Positions 11,440-23,140 are shown, counted from the stretch's first letter. The stretch is DNA of 64,000 nt from Loripinus fragilis (GCA_964019695.1 OZ026521.1:33701601-33765600); one strand, 5' to 3'. Program-made: numbers and translations. The notes: generated by a model not told the origin, from the letters alone.

Positions 11440-11870
11440 GTCCGTCAGTCATTCCGCCCTGAGCCCTTTGAACGATTTTCATTATAATTCACTCAAATAT
11501 TCCTCTCACTGTGACTCAGCTACCTAGACTTAAGGTCAAGGTCACAGATCAAGATCATGGGATTAACCCTTGAATTTTGTGTCCGCTGAACCCTTTTGGT
11601 GATTTCCATTTAATACACCAAAAAAATCCTCTTTGTGAGGCGATGTGCACAACTTATGGCTTGGCTTCGCAGAGGTCATGTGATTTACCCTTCAATTCGT
11701 GTCCGCTTCATATCTCCTGAACCCTTTAAACTTTACTGAAATGTTCCTCCCAGTAAGATGGTGTGCAGAACACATGACCAGCTACCTAGACTCAAGATAA
11801 TGGAATTTACCCTTAAATCTCGTGCCCGCTCCATATCTATCTACTGAACCCTTTTACAGTGCACTTAATC
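11440..11870. repeat. Satellite T1, inverted array
   Basis: Units contain the reverse complements of the 4555-5505 array (TTCGTGTCCGCTTCATATC, ACTCAAATATTCCTCTCA) with about three degenerate copies. TCAAGGTCA-type motifs occur near 11533. Confidence 0.75.
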
Positions 11871-11999
11871 ACTAGAAGAGCATTTATATCATTGTGTGCA
11901 TTGGGGATCATTTCACTGTGCATTGGGGATCATTATACCTGCTTTTTCGTAAGAAAAATAGTGTACATTGATTTCGCACCAAAGTCGGTCCGTACGTCT

Positions 12000-12790
12000 G
12001 TCTGTCTCTCACATTTCTTGTTATTGTATCTCCTCCTAAACCGTTGGACGTAGCAACTTCAAACTTTGCATATGCATAGATCACACGATGTAGAGGGTAC
12101 TAGGCGAAGTTTCGTGTGACGTCAAAGAATGTACAACAACTTAAAACTTTGTAGCAGTATATGCCACATGATGTAGAAGGTACTGGGCAACAATGACCTT
12201 GACCCTGAGGTGAAGAGCCAAAGGTCAAATAATGTAAATTCTTGCAAGTGTATCTCCTCCTTAACTGTTGGACGTAGCAACTTCAAACTTTGAAAACATG
12301 TATGTCACATGAAGTGGAGGGTATTGGGTAGCATTCTGTGTGACCTTGACCTTGTGACCTTGCCCCAAGGTCAAACAATGTATTTTCTTGTAAATGCATA
12401 TCCTCCTAAACCATTGGACGTAGGTGCAGGTGCATAGATCACATGAAGTGGAAGGTACTAGGCAACATTTTGTGTGACCTTGACCAAGGTCAAGGTCAAA
12501 TAATGCATTTTCTTGTAAAGCAATCTCCTTCTAAACCGTTGAATTGACACCTTATAACTTTGAAGTTGCATAGCTTCATATGACGTGGATGGTACTGGGC
12601 AACATTTTGTGTGACCTTGACCCAAGGTCAATGCAATGTAATATATTTTCTTATAAATGTATCTTCTAAACCGTTGAACACAGCATGTTCAAACTTTGCT
12701 GGTGACTAGGCAACATGATGAAGAGGGTACTGGGCAACATTTTGTGTGACCTTGATCTGAAGGTAAAGGTCAAAGGTAAAAAAGCATGTA
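12000..12790. repeat. Satellite T2, about 125-150-bp units
   Basis: Five units each carry CTCCTAAACCGTTGGACGTA, a TTCAAACTTTG segment, GGTACTGGGCAACATTTTGT and TGTGACCTTGACC followed by AAGGTCAA. The period drifts and one unit is longer. It is a dense source of TCAAGGTCA sequences. Confidence 0.8.
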
Positions 12791-12889
12791 TTAGAGATGG
12801 TGTACCATCGACTGCTGCTCTAGTTTCACTTCAATAATGGCACATATGGATTTGAACATTAATATTCACATCTGTCAGCAGAAAAGGTT

Positions 12890-13075
12890 TAGATAAGCAA
12901 ACATTTTCAGCATAAAATTGTGAATATTTTTTTACCCATAATTTTTTAGCATGTTTTGGGTGCTCAAAAGAACCGTCTCATTGAGACTGTTCTTTTGAGT
13001 ACCCACAACATATATTTTGGTTGTGAAATAAGAAAAATATTTTTTCTGTTACGCACTCTTAACTAAAGGCCTGCT
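12890..13075. repeat. Family A palindromic transposon, copy at 12.9 kb
   Basis: The centre is GGTGCTCAAAAGAACCGTCT meeting its reverse complement, flanked by arms ending near AGGTTTAGATAA and TTAACTAAAGGCCTG. Full or partial relatives lie at 6955-7010, 22120-22170, 23905-24070, 29650-29815, 33524-33710, 43235-43310, 44890-44990 and 63920-64000. Confidence 0.8.
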
Positions 13076-13269
13076 GAGCAGCAAAGGTTTAGGTGAACCT
13101 ACACTTCAGCACAGTCTTGTCAGAGCATTTGCTGCCCACATACACAAAGTATTAAAAAAAAAATGATGGCTCATACAAACTTTTAGAGCTCTAGCCAACT
13201 AGATAGCTGTGCATGCATGTTTTAAGAGTGATTTTGAGCTTCCAGACTGTTGAACTACACAGATTAGCT

Positions 13270-13553
13270 AAAATCTTTAAACTAATGACATAACAGAGTT
13301 CGATCCCGGCTCGGTCCCATACTTTTGTGGAGATTGATCAAGAAATAATTTCTACGGTCATTTTCTTCCCTTCTGCTGAATCATTCAAGAAGGGTTGTTG
13401 TCAGTTACAAACAAAAGTATGTGCATGAAGTACTGGTTAAACGCTTGTTCAAGCTTGCCCAGGAAAAAGTGTGGTTAGATGAACTGACCATCCCAAAATG
13501 ACCATAGCTGTTGCCTGGGATGTAAAGCAACAAAACAAACAAAACAAAAGAAT
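13270..13553 (+). repeat. tRNA-derived SINE, family S2, longest + copy
   Basis: It starts in a region with a B-box-like GAGTTCGATCCCGG, continues through AAGAAGGGTTGTTGTCAGTT and AGCTTGCCCAGGAAAAAGTG, and ends in an AACAAAACAAACAAAACAAA tail. Two other copies lie at 15783-15930 (+, 5'-truncated) and 35063-35355 (-). The A/B-box head and A-rich tail indicate retroposition; no target duplication was defined. Confidence 0.75.
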
Positions 13554-13908
13554 AACAAGTTCTTCACAGAATGTGAAAACCAAAGAATCAGATCAGATTA
13601 CAGTCATTTATCATATGATGTCGCGATTGGGGGCGATTTAATGCCATGCATTAAAATAATAAACCACTAGTGGTTTACAGATTTTGGTAAGGCTATGTAA
13701 TGACGTCCGTAATAACGCTGAGAATACAAGGTAAAATCTTAGCGTTTTTCACGCAAAAAAAGTCAATTTAAAAGTAGTTTTGGCTCATATGATAAATAGA
13801 ATCTAATATTCGTGCTCCTATATTAACTCCTTGCGAAAGAGATCAAATGCTTGGCAAGCCTCACATTTGATCTCTTCCCAAAGTTGTTTAATAAATTCAA
13901 TAAAACAT

Positions 13909-14050
13909 GAGCCCTCATGTAAGATCCTCTATATCTGCAACAAGAGGAGCACTCATGTAAGATCCTCAATATCTGCAACAAGAGGGGCACTCATGTAAGA
14001 TCCTCTATATCTGCAACCAAGAAGAGCACTCATGTAAGATCCTCTATGAT
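13909..14050. repeat. 48-bp tandem repeat, about three copies
   Basis: Unit GAGSACTCATGTAAGATCCT followed by CTATATCTGCAACAAGAG. Head-to-tail copies without spacers. The following 14051-14470 holds nothing recognised. Confidence 0.85.
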
Positions 14051-14476
14051 AAGGTTGATCTGGACCTTTATGGATGGAATAAACAGCCAGGATTTTTCAC
14101 AACCAGACTCAAGTATCAACATTGAGTTACAACAAAAGGTCAAATTGCATGGCAATGTTTAATTTGATTTTCAAATATACATAGAAATATTTTAACAACC
14201 TAAGACATTAAATGTACATGTAGTGACTTCAAATGAGACAAAAATGTGGACCATAATTATGCAAATCATCTTTTATATCAAAATCCTTGTACATCTAGAA
14301 CAGCCAAAACTCAATGGAGATTTGGTCATTCTGGGTGCAAAAGGGCCAAAATAACCCACACTAAAAAAAACTGTGCTAAACCTATTTGTCCTGGTCACCC
14401 TGTTCATTAGATAAGCATTGATCAGGATAATCAAAGTGTTCGATATTAAATGAATTCACTTACCCTGTCACATTCA

Positions 14477-14915
14477 CAGGGTTCCCACAGAAATTCAAAA
14501 ACACAATAATTATTCATGAATTTTCAATAATTTTCCATGATCAACAATGTAATTTCCATGACTATTTAATGCACCGCCTCTAACCTCCCCTTTTAGGGGC
14601 ATCTTCACCATGCACAGCATAAATGCGGAAAACAGAAACAGTAATGTATTTAAATAAGTATGCGTCTAGACCATTCATGCATTTTGAAATAATTAAAACT
14701 TGAAACCACCAGTAGCCTGAAAACTAGCTGTCAGACAAACAAGTTTTGTGTGTCTGACAGCTAGTTTCCGGCTACTTGTAGTTTCGTCAAATTATTTCAT
14801 GAAATTCCATGATTTTTCCATGATTATTCAGGGGTTTTTCAAATTCCATGATTTTTCCATGCATGGAACTTTTTTTCCTGATTTTCCATGATTTCCAGAG
14901 CTTGTAGGAACCCTG
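14477..14915. repeat. hAT-like non-autonomous element, 5-bp duplication
   Basis: Ends CAGGGTTCC and GGAACCCTG with ATTCA repeated exactly on both sides (14472-14476 and 14916-14920). The arms are filled with variants of CCATGATTTTTCCATG. The centre is a hairpin around CTAGCTGTCAGACA (about 14705-14785). CAGGG ends are hAT-like; the 5-bp duplication fits the 5-bp hAT group. No coding capacity. Confidence 0.82.
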
Positions 14916-15594
14916 ATTCAGAATGGCCAAAATCTACATATTTCGGTCAAACTGAGTGGAATAGGAAATAGAATACAGGGCTTCCTATCGTTATTACTTT
15001 GCTGTAAAAATAGTACAGTGCAGTCACTAGAACATACCTCATTAAAGTTCCTATTTAGAAAATAGAGGCGATTGAAGAGAATCACTGCTTGCTCCAGTAG
15101 TCTCCCTTTCATGTGCGTAGCTTTTTCAGCATCTTGGCTACGTCACTGACATGTGTGAGCAGCTAATGGTTAGATGAGCCTATTCTTATATGCAGTCTCA
15201 CAAGAACCTGCCCACACACACACAATAAGAATGTACAGTCAGGGACCAAAAGTAATTCCATAAACTTCATTTATAACCGTTTGTTTTGCTGCAATCTCAC
15301 TTGTTATTGTGTTGGCATGGTTTCTGTGACGTCACCGTCACATTATATAACATCAGTGTCACATTATTAAAGTAGATCCTTGATGTACATCCGAGGTCTG
15401 ATTCCACGGAATTCCACAGAATAAGCCGAGGCAGTTCCCGATTGGACCTAGCCAGACATCTAAGTTTCAGCTGCATGCATATGCAATAAGTACCGAAATT
15501 CTATGCAATGGCTCATTTCTACTATAAATGAAATACTCCTGAGACATAATAAAATGTGAAAAATCTTTCAATAATAATGTACCATGATTTTCTG

Positions 15595-15782
15595 ACATTC
15601 TAACAAAACATACCCATTTAAATCTTTGCATGCTGAGTAATTATTTCATGATTTTTTTTTGGGTTGTCTGCTGACTTTTTTCAAAATTAACTTTTTCAAA
15701 AAATTCTTTCAGGAATACAATCAGGTGTCAGACAGTTTGGATCCAGATAAGGCCCTACATTCTGTCGTAGAAGTATTGGTGT
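15595..15782. repeat. Family E fragment
   Basis: Partial copy of the TTAACYCTTTGC-ended family, recognisable by GTCTGCTGACTTTTTTCAAA and CAGTTTGGATCCAGATAAGG. It is cut off on the right where the S2 SINE copy begins. Upstream bases 14921-15594 show no gene. Confidence 0.65.
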
Positions 15783-15930
15783 CATTTTTAAATGAAAGTA
15801 TCTGCACGAAGTACTGTTTAACTGTTCAAGCTTGCCCAGGATAAAGTGTGGTTAGGTGAACTGGCCGTCCCCCCATGACCATAGCTGTTGACTTGTGACG
15901 TAAAGCAACACAACAAACAAACAAACAAAG
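15783..15930 (+). repeat. SINE S2, 5'-truncated copy
   Basis: It carries the 3' half of the S2 family from about GAAAGTATCTGCACGAAGTA to the AACAAACAAACAAAC tail. It directly abuts a family E fragment. Confidence 0.75.
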
Positions 15931-16029
15931 TTCAATAAGTGCTTTATAATATAAAAGGCTCAGTAGAAGGGAGTGTCTAACCTAAGAGACCCAATAGCTA
16001 AGGGCACTAACATATCCTGCACAATGGCA

Positions 16030-16225
16030 GTGATGTGACAAAACCTGTTTTCATGGTTTCTGACCAAGTTAGGTTCGAACCAACCTGCTTAGCTACAGAG
16101 ACTAGTAAGTATATTGAAATTACACATGAAGCAAGTTTGACTACTATAATTTATAGATAGTGAACAACAAAGGCGCTGATCAGACTATGCGGATGTGCAG
16201 GGGGATCTGTGTCTTTGTTTTCTGC
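16030..16225. repeat. Family D element, copy at 16.1 kb
   Basis: It contains ACAAAACCTGTTTTCATGGT, a CAGAGACTAG block and AACAAAGGCGCTGATCAGAC. The family has GGGCCTCRAYGTGAGAAAAC ends. Other copies: 17393-17615, 24191-24415, 24735-24978, and parts at 29560-29635, 29965-30065 and 35640-35850. Confidence 0.65.
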
Positions 16226-16293
16226 ATGTAATGTCAAGGTTTCTCGCATCCAAGAAATACAAGACAGGGTCAAGGATGAATTTGCATACTTAA

Positions 16294-16513
16294 CTCTTTG
16301 CCTGCTAGCCGGGACTTTCGTTGTCACTTGATAACCTTTGCAAACAGTTTGTAACCAGATCAGGACCGACAGAGTGTCGGTCCTGATCTGGTTCCAATCT
16401 GTTTGACACTCTGATAGTGTTCCCGGAAGAATTTTTTTTTTAAAAGTGAATTTAAAAAAAAAGTCAGCAGACAACTTAAAATCATGAAACAATACCAAGT
16501 ATGCAGAGAGTCT
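16294..16513. repeat. Family E element at a TTAA site
   Basis: TTAA at 16290-16293 precedes CTCTTTGCCTGCT. The centre is a hairpin of GATCAGGACCGACA against TGTCGGTCCTGATC. The right TTAA is mutated. A second diverged copy lies at 16712-16904 with TTTTTGTCGTCTGCTGA and CAGATCAGGGCTTGATCTAG. Confidence 0.7.
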
Positions 16514-16711
16514 ACCCTTTAAGTGCCGCCATTCAATACCAGCAGACAACATTGTCAAATTTTGTCCATGCTTGAGGAACCCAAATAAGATTTGATATTT
16601 CATTTGAATCATCTGCTGACAGACAATTCAAATGAAATGTTAAGCCTTATTTCCCCTAAAGAATCAAGAAAAATCTGAAAATTAATTGTCTGCTGCAGTT
16701 GTGATTGGCCC

Positions 16712-16904
16712 TATAACTCTTTGCCCCCTGAGTAATTTTTCATACTTTTTGTCGTCTGCTGATTTTTTTCAAAATAAACTTTTTCGAAAAATTCTTTCAG
16801 GATAACCATCAGAGTGTCAAACAGTTTGGACCCAGATCAGGGCTTGATCTAGTTTCGAACTGTTACAAGGTTATCAGCGAACATCACTTGTAGGCAATAT
16901 TTAA
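16712..16904. repeat. Family E element, diverged copy
   Basis: It begins CTCTTTGCCCCCTGAG and contains AAACAGTTTGGACCCAGATC, with decayed ends. Confidence 0.65.
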
Positions 16905-17026
16905 GGGTTCAGTCATCCATGCTTTAGGGTGACAAGAAAATATTTTTTTTTACAAAATTTCATCTTACTCTAAACATAATCTTTATCTTACTAAATAAAT
17001 CAAACTCTGACATAAAATAACATATA

Positions 17027-17209
17027 CAGTAAAACCTGTCTTAAGCGGCCACTCAAAAAGACCGATTATTGCTTAATGCAGGTCAAAAGTATTGCAGAAT
17101 GCTCAAAGAGAGCATTCTGCAATACTTTCAACATTCATAAAGCTACCATTTGTTGCTAAGACCTTGGTTTTGTCTATTTTTTAGTGGCCGCTTAGGACAG
17201 GTTTTACTG
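17027..17209. repeat. Family B TA-flanked inverted-repeat transposon
   Basis: Ends CAGTAAAACCTGTCTTAAGC and the matching ACAGGTTTTACTG, with TA on both sides (17025-17026, 17210-17211). The arms fold back fully around AAAGTATTGCAGAATGCTC. The CAGTAAAACCT ends with TA duplication resemble pogo/Tigger-type elements. Related copies: 17788-17961, 25280-25465, 29342-29540 and 34652-34834. Confidence 0.85.
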
Positions 17210-17392
17210 TACGTCCTGTACAATACAAAAATTAAAGTCATTAATAGATACATGTATTTCAGAAATCTGACAAAAAGAATCAAATCTAAAAATTTGTACC
17301 ATTATTCATATATAAGCTAAGTAAAATTCAAGGACTTTTTCAAGAACTTTTCAAGGACTACAAGTCTTTATGAAAAATACTTACATAGCACT

Positions 17393-17615
17393 TGGGCCTG
17401 TCTTTCCGGGTTTGGGAACAACACAGGTGCATACCAGCCTGCGCATCTGCGAAGTCTGATCAGCGCCTTTGTTATTAGTTTCCTACAAAGTATAATATAT
17501 AAACTTACTTCATACAAAATTTCAATACTCTGGCCGTTCTTTGCAGCTGAGTAGACTGGTTCATCTCATACATGGTCGGAAACACCAAAGACAGGTTTTC
17601 TCACGTTGAGGGGCA
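17393..17615. repeat. Family D element
   Basis: GGGCCTGTCTTTCCGGGTTT at the left and ACCAAAGACAGGTTTTCTCA at the right, with the AGTCTGATCAGCGCCTTTGT core. The left end is shortened. Confidence 0.65.
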
Positions 17616-17787
17616 CTTTATAACTCTAGTCAACTGAGAAAACTCTAAAAAATATCAGAATAAAAATGTTTAACCTATATTTGCACAGAATATGCTGTAC
17701 CAAATAAAGACCAAACTCTTTAAGCCTCTGTTAGTAAGTATATACTGATTTTGGTCTTCCCTTAAGGAGTAAGTTATATAGGAAATA

Positions 17788-17961
17788 CAGTAAAACCTGT
17801 GTCAAACAGCCACACAAAAATAGACAAAACAATGATCTTAATGACAAATGGCAGCTTAATGGAGCATTCTGCAATACTTTGTACCTGCATTAAGCAATAC
17901 TTGGTCTTGAAAACCAATTTTCTGTCTTTTTGAGAGTGGCCGTTTTACACAGGTTTTACTG
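17788..17961. repeat. Family B TA-flanked transposon
   Basis: CAGTAAAACCTGTGTCAAAC to CACAGGTTTTACTG with TA at 17786-17787 and 17962-17963. About 174 bp. The remaining DNA to 18440 shows no gene. Confidence 0.85.
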
Positions 17962-18439
17962 TAGTTACATGCAAGTGCTTTTCAAAGCATATGGGTCATT
18001 TTCCAGTACTTTTCAAAGCAGATTTTAATACTGAAAGATTTTTCAAGAGAGCCCTCTTTTACTAAGTACTTTCAAGCCTGTGCAAACCCTGATACAGTAC
18101 AGAATCTTAAAATTGTAAGTTTATTAACTACTTCTATAAATCCAAAATCTGGAAAAAAAAATCAAAATCATACAACAAAATATCCTATCTATCAAACACA
18201 CACAATAAACTGTAAAAAATATCAAGCACACACTGATCAGGTTCACATCATATAAATATGTAATTATGTATTAACATTAATTATGTATTAACATTTACCA
18301 CAGCAATTCAAATCACCCACACTTAGTAGTGAGTTATAATTTTTGAATCAACTTTTTGTTTGAGAATTGTTGCTATGATAACATTACTATACTGGAACCA
18401 AAAACCATATCCTAACCCATATAATCTTAGCATCCTTTT

Positions 18440-18522
18440 TATGAGACATTGGCAAACAGTGCGGAACCAGATCAGACACCGCAGAAAGCGGTGTCTCATC
18501 ATGTTCTGCACTGTTTGCTTAC
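18440..18522. repeat. Palindrome with GCAAACAGTGCGGAACCAGA arms
   Basis: GGCAAACAGTGCGGAACCAG is mirrored by TGTTCTGCACTGTTTGC around a CACCGCAGAAAGCGGTG loop. Similar hairpins with different centres occur at 19095-19162, 22570-22640, 30380-30450 and 30660-30730, all with CAGATCAG next to the loop. Confidence 0.75.
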
Positions 18523-18996
18523 AGAATTTTATATTGGCATTTGAATAAAATTGTAAAATATTGCCAAACAACCCTTAAATTGAAAATGAGATCCTCCAGT
18601 AAATAAGGATGGGAAATTTCATTTTATATCAATGGATCAAAGGGTACGAGATGTATATCCTAGTAGATCTGGCTGACGGCACACTAATCGGAGAAGAGCC
18701 ATGCCACAAACATCTCTGCTAGTTCTTATCAAAGATCACCGCTCAAAGACTTTTACTCATAATTTTGATTTATCTCAAACCAGAAACTGTGCTCAAGAAA
18801 AATAACTCACTTCAAACCAAACACAATTTTGTAGTTACCATATTTATTCTAATACACAGCACTGGGGCATTGCAAATTACAAAAGGGGGTTAATTATTAC
18901 AGACTTGCTATTCAATATTTATGTTGGCTAAAGTTATCAGCAGACCACAAAAGTCACCGCTAGCAAGGAAAGTTATGGATCATTTAAATTAAAACC

Positions 18997-19237
18997 CTTA
19001 AAGCGCCAAGAAAAAAATGCATCTGAAAATGTTGTCTGCTGAAGTCTTCTGCTGCAAATAATTGCCTAGCATTACTGACAAATTAAGTAAAAAAGCAAAC
19101 AGTGTGGACCCAGAACAGACTGCTCCCATAGGAGCAGTATGATCTGGGCCCACACTGTTTGCCATAGAGGCTTCTTAAACATTTCAGCAGACGAGAAAAG
19201 CAGACAACTTTTCTTGCCATTGGCACATTAAGGGTTA
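18997..19237. repeat. Palindromic element with TTAACCCTTAA ends
   Basis: CCCTTAAAGCGCCAAG at the left pairs with TTGGCACATTAAGGG at the right; the centre is the GCAAACAGTGTGGACCCAGA hairpin. TTAA lies at the right border and a TTAA-like run at the left. Confidence 0.65.
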
Positions 19238-19700
19238 AATAAACTTCTGATTTCAAGTCAACCCAGTGGAGCAATATATAGATTAATTGTGTGGATCAAA
19301 ATGGTGTGGATCCTGATCAACTGACTTCATCAAAAGCTACCTGATCTGGGTCTACACTGTTTTCAAAACAACAATTTAAATTTTGAAAAATTCATGTTCA
19401 TAGTATGCTAAAAAGGTTGAATAAGTCGGAAGTCTCTGAACTTCAAGTATCAAGGCAACACACCTTCCACTGGTGATACAATGAAAGTTATGTACTTTTT
19501 AGAAGGAATACTTGTTCTTGTTTATTTTCTCAGTTAAAGTACCGGTAACAGTAAAGTATCAAGACAACACACCTTCCACTGAAGATACATAGACAGTTGT
19601 GAACTTTTGAAAAGAAAATTTGTAAATATCTGTTTACTTTGTCACATGATTTTGATCAAATTTGTACTTGGTATGAATTGAAACCTTAATATCTGAAGAA

Positions 19701-20030
19701 TGTATATAACCCTTCTCCTGCCAATATTTTTTGTCCTGAAAAATGCCATCTGCTGCATATATTCAAATCCGCACCACACTACGTACTTTTATCATGGAAT
19801 CAAACAAAATGAACCCTAATCAGACTGCCCCTAAGGAAATGCTGTCTACTTTTTACGTCTGCTGCATATATTCATGTTCACTTCTGACTAGGTTTTATCA
19901 TGGAAGCAAACACTATGAACCCTGATTAGACCACTCCCTAAGGGAGTTGTCTGATCTGGGTCCATATTGTTTGCAAATTAGGCTACCATGTACTTAACCA
20001 GATAAGAGAGCAGACGACAACTGTCTTGAA
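19701..20030. repeat. Related CTGCCAATATTTTTTGTCC palindromic repeat
   Basis: It contains two versions of a CATCTGCTGCATATATTCA segment and the hairpin CAGACTGCCCCTAAGG / CTCCCTAAGGGAGTTGTCTG. The ends are decayed (TAACCCTTCTCC and GGAGGAAAAGGTT). It belongs with the other CCCTT-ended families. Confidence 0.55.
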
Positions 20031-20209
20031 AAGGAGGAAAAGGTTGAACATCAATAAGGAATGCTTTTATATAAACTAACAATAACAAAGTATCGTTATG
20101 ATTCTATAAACAAAAAGACTACACAGAATATGTCTGTCTGAAAGTTCACCCAAAAGATGCTACCAATGCATTTGCAGCAGGCAACACTTTCAAATTCTGA
20201 CATTGTTAA

Positions 20210-20407
20210 CTCTTTCCTTGCTAGCAGCTACTTTTGTCATCTGCTAATAACCTTTGCAATCAGTTTGAACCCAGATCAGGACCAACAAAATGCCGGTCCT
20301 GATCTGGATCCAAACTGTTTGACACTGATAGTGTTCCTAAAATAATTATTTTGAAAATGTCAGCAGACGACAACAAAAGCATGAAAAATTACCCAGCATG
20401 CAAAGGG
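20210..20407. repeat. Family E element at a TTAA site
   Basis: TTAA at 20206-20209, then CTCTTTCCTTGCTAGCAG; the right end AGCATGCAAAGGG is followed by ATAA. The centre is a GATCAGGACCAACA hairpin. Confidence 0.7.
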
Positions 20408-20767
20408 ATAAGAAACCAAAAAACTTTGACAAATTGTATTGACTATGAACTGGAAAGTGATTTACATGAAATTTCAAGCCTTTGTTTCCCCCCAAAATAA
20501 AGATGGATGTCCTAAAATTTTTTGTCTGCTACAGTCATGATTAGGGCTTTAAAGTGAAATTTACTGAAAATTAAATAAAGAATATCACTTTTTTTTGGTC
20601 TGCTGCAGTCGTGATTGGCATTTTAAGGGTTAAAGTGGGGGCTTTGAGGTTAAACAAGACATTCAACTTCATAAACCACTACAAGTTTCGGAACAAATGG
20701 ACAAATACCAACAAATGGTCAAGTATATACTCTATGAAAACAAACAGCTATTATGGTACACAAACCT

Positions 20768-21021
20768 GGCCCTCAAGGTTATAAAACTTTTTCCATGCTC
20801 AACTCAGCTAAGCACTAAATTTCAACTGCTCATAGAAAGTTAAATACTGAAAAATAACATTTTTTCCTGCTTAAAATACTCAGATTGTACTGTTATCCTG
20901 CTAATACATGTTAAAATGCCAACAATTAACATTTATGAGCAGGATAAACCATTTTAACATTTATGGGCAGCATAAATTTCTGTTGAGTTGAGCATGAAAA
21001 AAGTTTTATAACCCCAGAGCC
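20768..21021. repeat. Foldback element GGCCCTCAAGGTTATAAAAC
   Basis: The left arm GGCCCTCAAGGTTATAAAAC then CCATGCTCAACTCA is mirrored at the right by TGAGTTGAGCATG then GTTTTATAACC. The core holds short direct repeats of AACATTTATGRGCAG. No coding capacity. Confidence 0.7.
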
Positions 21022-21300
21022 TGAAAAGATATGTGTAATTTGCATTGAAATTATGGATTAAACTATTTATAACCAAGGATATTTTTCAATATGGAATTTA
21101 CCTTTAAATACAAAATTCGAGATTTCAAGGATGCCAGTAATTGTCTGAAAGTCAGCTTATTATAGCTTCAATAATAAATGACAATTTTGAATTTGAATTT
21201 GCTTTCAAATTTGTATTTTTAACCCTTAACCCGCCTATCTTTCTTTAACTTGAAAAGTTGTCTGTTTTTTTTTTACTTTTGCTGCATATATTCAAATGTT

Positions 21301-21487
21301 TGTTTTTGTTTGATTTGATCCATCAACAATCTTTCAGTTGTATAGGGACGGTTCTACCTGGGTTGAACCAGTACTAAGCTAGGATAAATGTGTCTTGCTC
21401 AAGAACCACAATGCAGTGACACCGGTTAGGCTCAAACTCGCGGTCTCTCGGCCTAGAGTCAAGCACTCTCAACCACTGAGCCCCCAT
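21301..21487 (-). repeat. tRNA-derived SINE, family S1
   Basis: On the minus strand it has a tRNA-like head with AGTGGTTGAGAGTGCTTGAC and a B-box-like GAGTTTGAGCC, the conserved body TGGTTCAACCCAGGTAGAAC, and a tail ending GATCAAATCAAACAAAAAC. Other members: 30832-30988, 31060-31256, 41946-42134 and 48285-48440 (all -), and 32672-32766, 45186-45335 and 61903-62097 (+). Confidence 0.8.
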
Positions 21488-21653
21488 AATATATTCAAAT
21501 GCACTTTATAAAATTACCTCTAGCTTTGCTATTTTTACACATCAATATGCAAAGGTAAATTCCATATCCAAAACATCTTGAATTTTTATGCATTGTTACA
21601 TTGCATGAGCTTATGAGAGTACCTTCTTTGAGTCTTTTTGAGCTATGAATTAA

Positions 21654-21853
21654 CTCTTTATCTAATGGAAAATTCATGAGCTTTTTTATTGTCTGGTAAT
21701 TTTTTTTAAATCAACTTTTTGAAAAAAATTATTTCAGGAATACCATCAGTGTGTCAAATAGTTTGGATCCAGACCATGCTCGACATTTTGTTAGGCCTGA
21801 TCTGGGTCCAAACTGTTTGCAAAGGTTATCAGCAGATGACAGTAGGCAAAGTG
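21654..21853. repeat. Family E element with both TTAA borders
   Basis: TTAA lies at 21650-21653 and 21854-21857. The element has the CAAATAGTTTGGATCCAGAC core. Confidence 0.75.
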
Positions 21854-22119
21854 TTAAATGTCAAAACAATACAACATGTAGTTGGAGTAACCTAGGAAGA
21901 AATTCTGAAATGTCTCCTTTGGAAATTTTATCTTTTCCCCTCCTTTTAGAGATAAGAAAGTTAGGAATTAGAAATTGTTTATGAAACACTGTGCTCCTAA
22001 CCATGTGCTTGCCCATAAAAGTGGTACTCTTTCCTGAACAAGGGCAACAACTCCTGTAACATTTTGCAGAATTTCTTAAACAGTATCAGGCCCCCAGATA
22101 AGAGTTAGCGGTGGGTACT

Positions 22120-22310
22120 TAAAAGAACAGTCTCAATAATTACAAAAGTAGTCTCAAAATACTCTTTATTAGGATCTATGATCCATTCATCATCTTATCA
22201 ACTTGTTAAGTTTCCAAGGCGGTAGCTTGTATATTTAAGAGATACTTTGCTTACAAGGTTTATGTGACAGAAAAGCCGATAGCAATATGCACCCCCCCCC
22301 CCCCCTCAAT
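22120..22310. repeat. Partial family A copy and poly-C tract
   Basis: GGTGGGTACTTAAAAGAACA then GTCTCAATAATT matches the family A centre. A C run of about 16 lies near 22290. Nothing else is recognised to 22530. Confidence 0.55.
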
Positions 22311-22534
22311 TTTTTATAAGATATGAAAGAAAAAATATACAAGGAAGGAAGAATGTAAGTTTTGTGCCTAACTTACCAAACTAATATATACTTGGGTTTG
22401 ATCTCTTAATGAGGTAGTTACAAAACATACAAACTTGCCTATTATGTTGTTTTGAAGGCTGCAATTACTAAGACACTCTACGTATAACATGAGCATGTCA
22501 GCACAGTGTTACTCAAATACAATACATGCATTAA

Positions 22535-22774
22535 CCCTTAACCTCATAGAGACACCTTTAGACACTTTTGCAAACAGAGCAGACCCAGATCAGGCAGCTC
22601 TTGTAAGAGCTGCCTGATCAGGGTCTACTCTGTTTGCTCATGGAAATATGATTAGATATGATCTTACACTAGTGGACCTGACAAGTAATTTCTTTGTTCT
22701 ATGTACAAACGTGAAAGTTTATATAATTATTCATAGTGGGTGGAGCTTAGCATGAATATTCATGAAGGAAAGGG
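22535..22774. mobile_element. piggyBac-like non-autonomous element (TTAA)
   Basis: TTAA at 22531-22534 and 22775-22778 directly flank CCCTTAACCTC and GAAAGGG. The centre is the hairpin GCAAACAGAGCAGACCCAGA / TCTACTCTGTTTGC. TTAA duplication next to CCC ends is characteristic of piggyBac elements; no transposase is present, so the assignment rests on the termini. Confidence 0.7.
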
Positions 22775-23140
22775 TTAACATATCAATAAAACAACTATAC
22801 CAACAAGTTCTTTTAAATATGGAAATTATCTATTAACCTTTACCCTGCCAAATTTTTTTGTCCTCCTGAAAATGTTGTCTTCTTAGGTTTGCAGAATTAA
22901 ACTAGAATTGTTTTTCTACAAAAAAACAGATGTCTCCCCCTTTTGATGTCAAAAGCATGAGTCAGTAAATACAATTTCAAACAGAAACATTAAATACAAT
23001 TTCTAACGGAAATTCTAGTCATTTCATGCAGACAATCAGCTCATATCTAGAGTAAAGATATCTGTCAATGTAGTTAACTATTGCACAATCATAACCTGGT
23101 ATGAAATAGTCATAGATAATTGTTTTTGTGATTAACAAAG

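Noticed and set aside
13909..14050. Regular repeats resembling a CRISPR array
   Set aside because: Head-to-tail copies without unique spacers in an animal genome; an ordinary tandem repeat.
16151..16612. 153-codon frame on the minus strand
   Set aside because: It runs through family D and family E transposons; its phrases recur wherever those repeats do.
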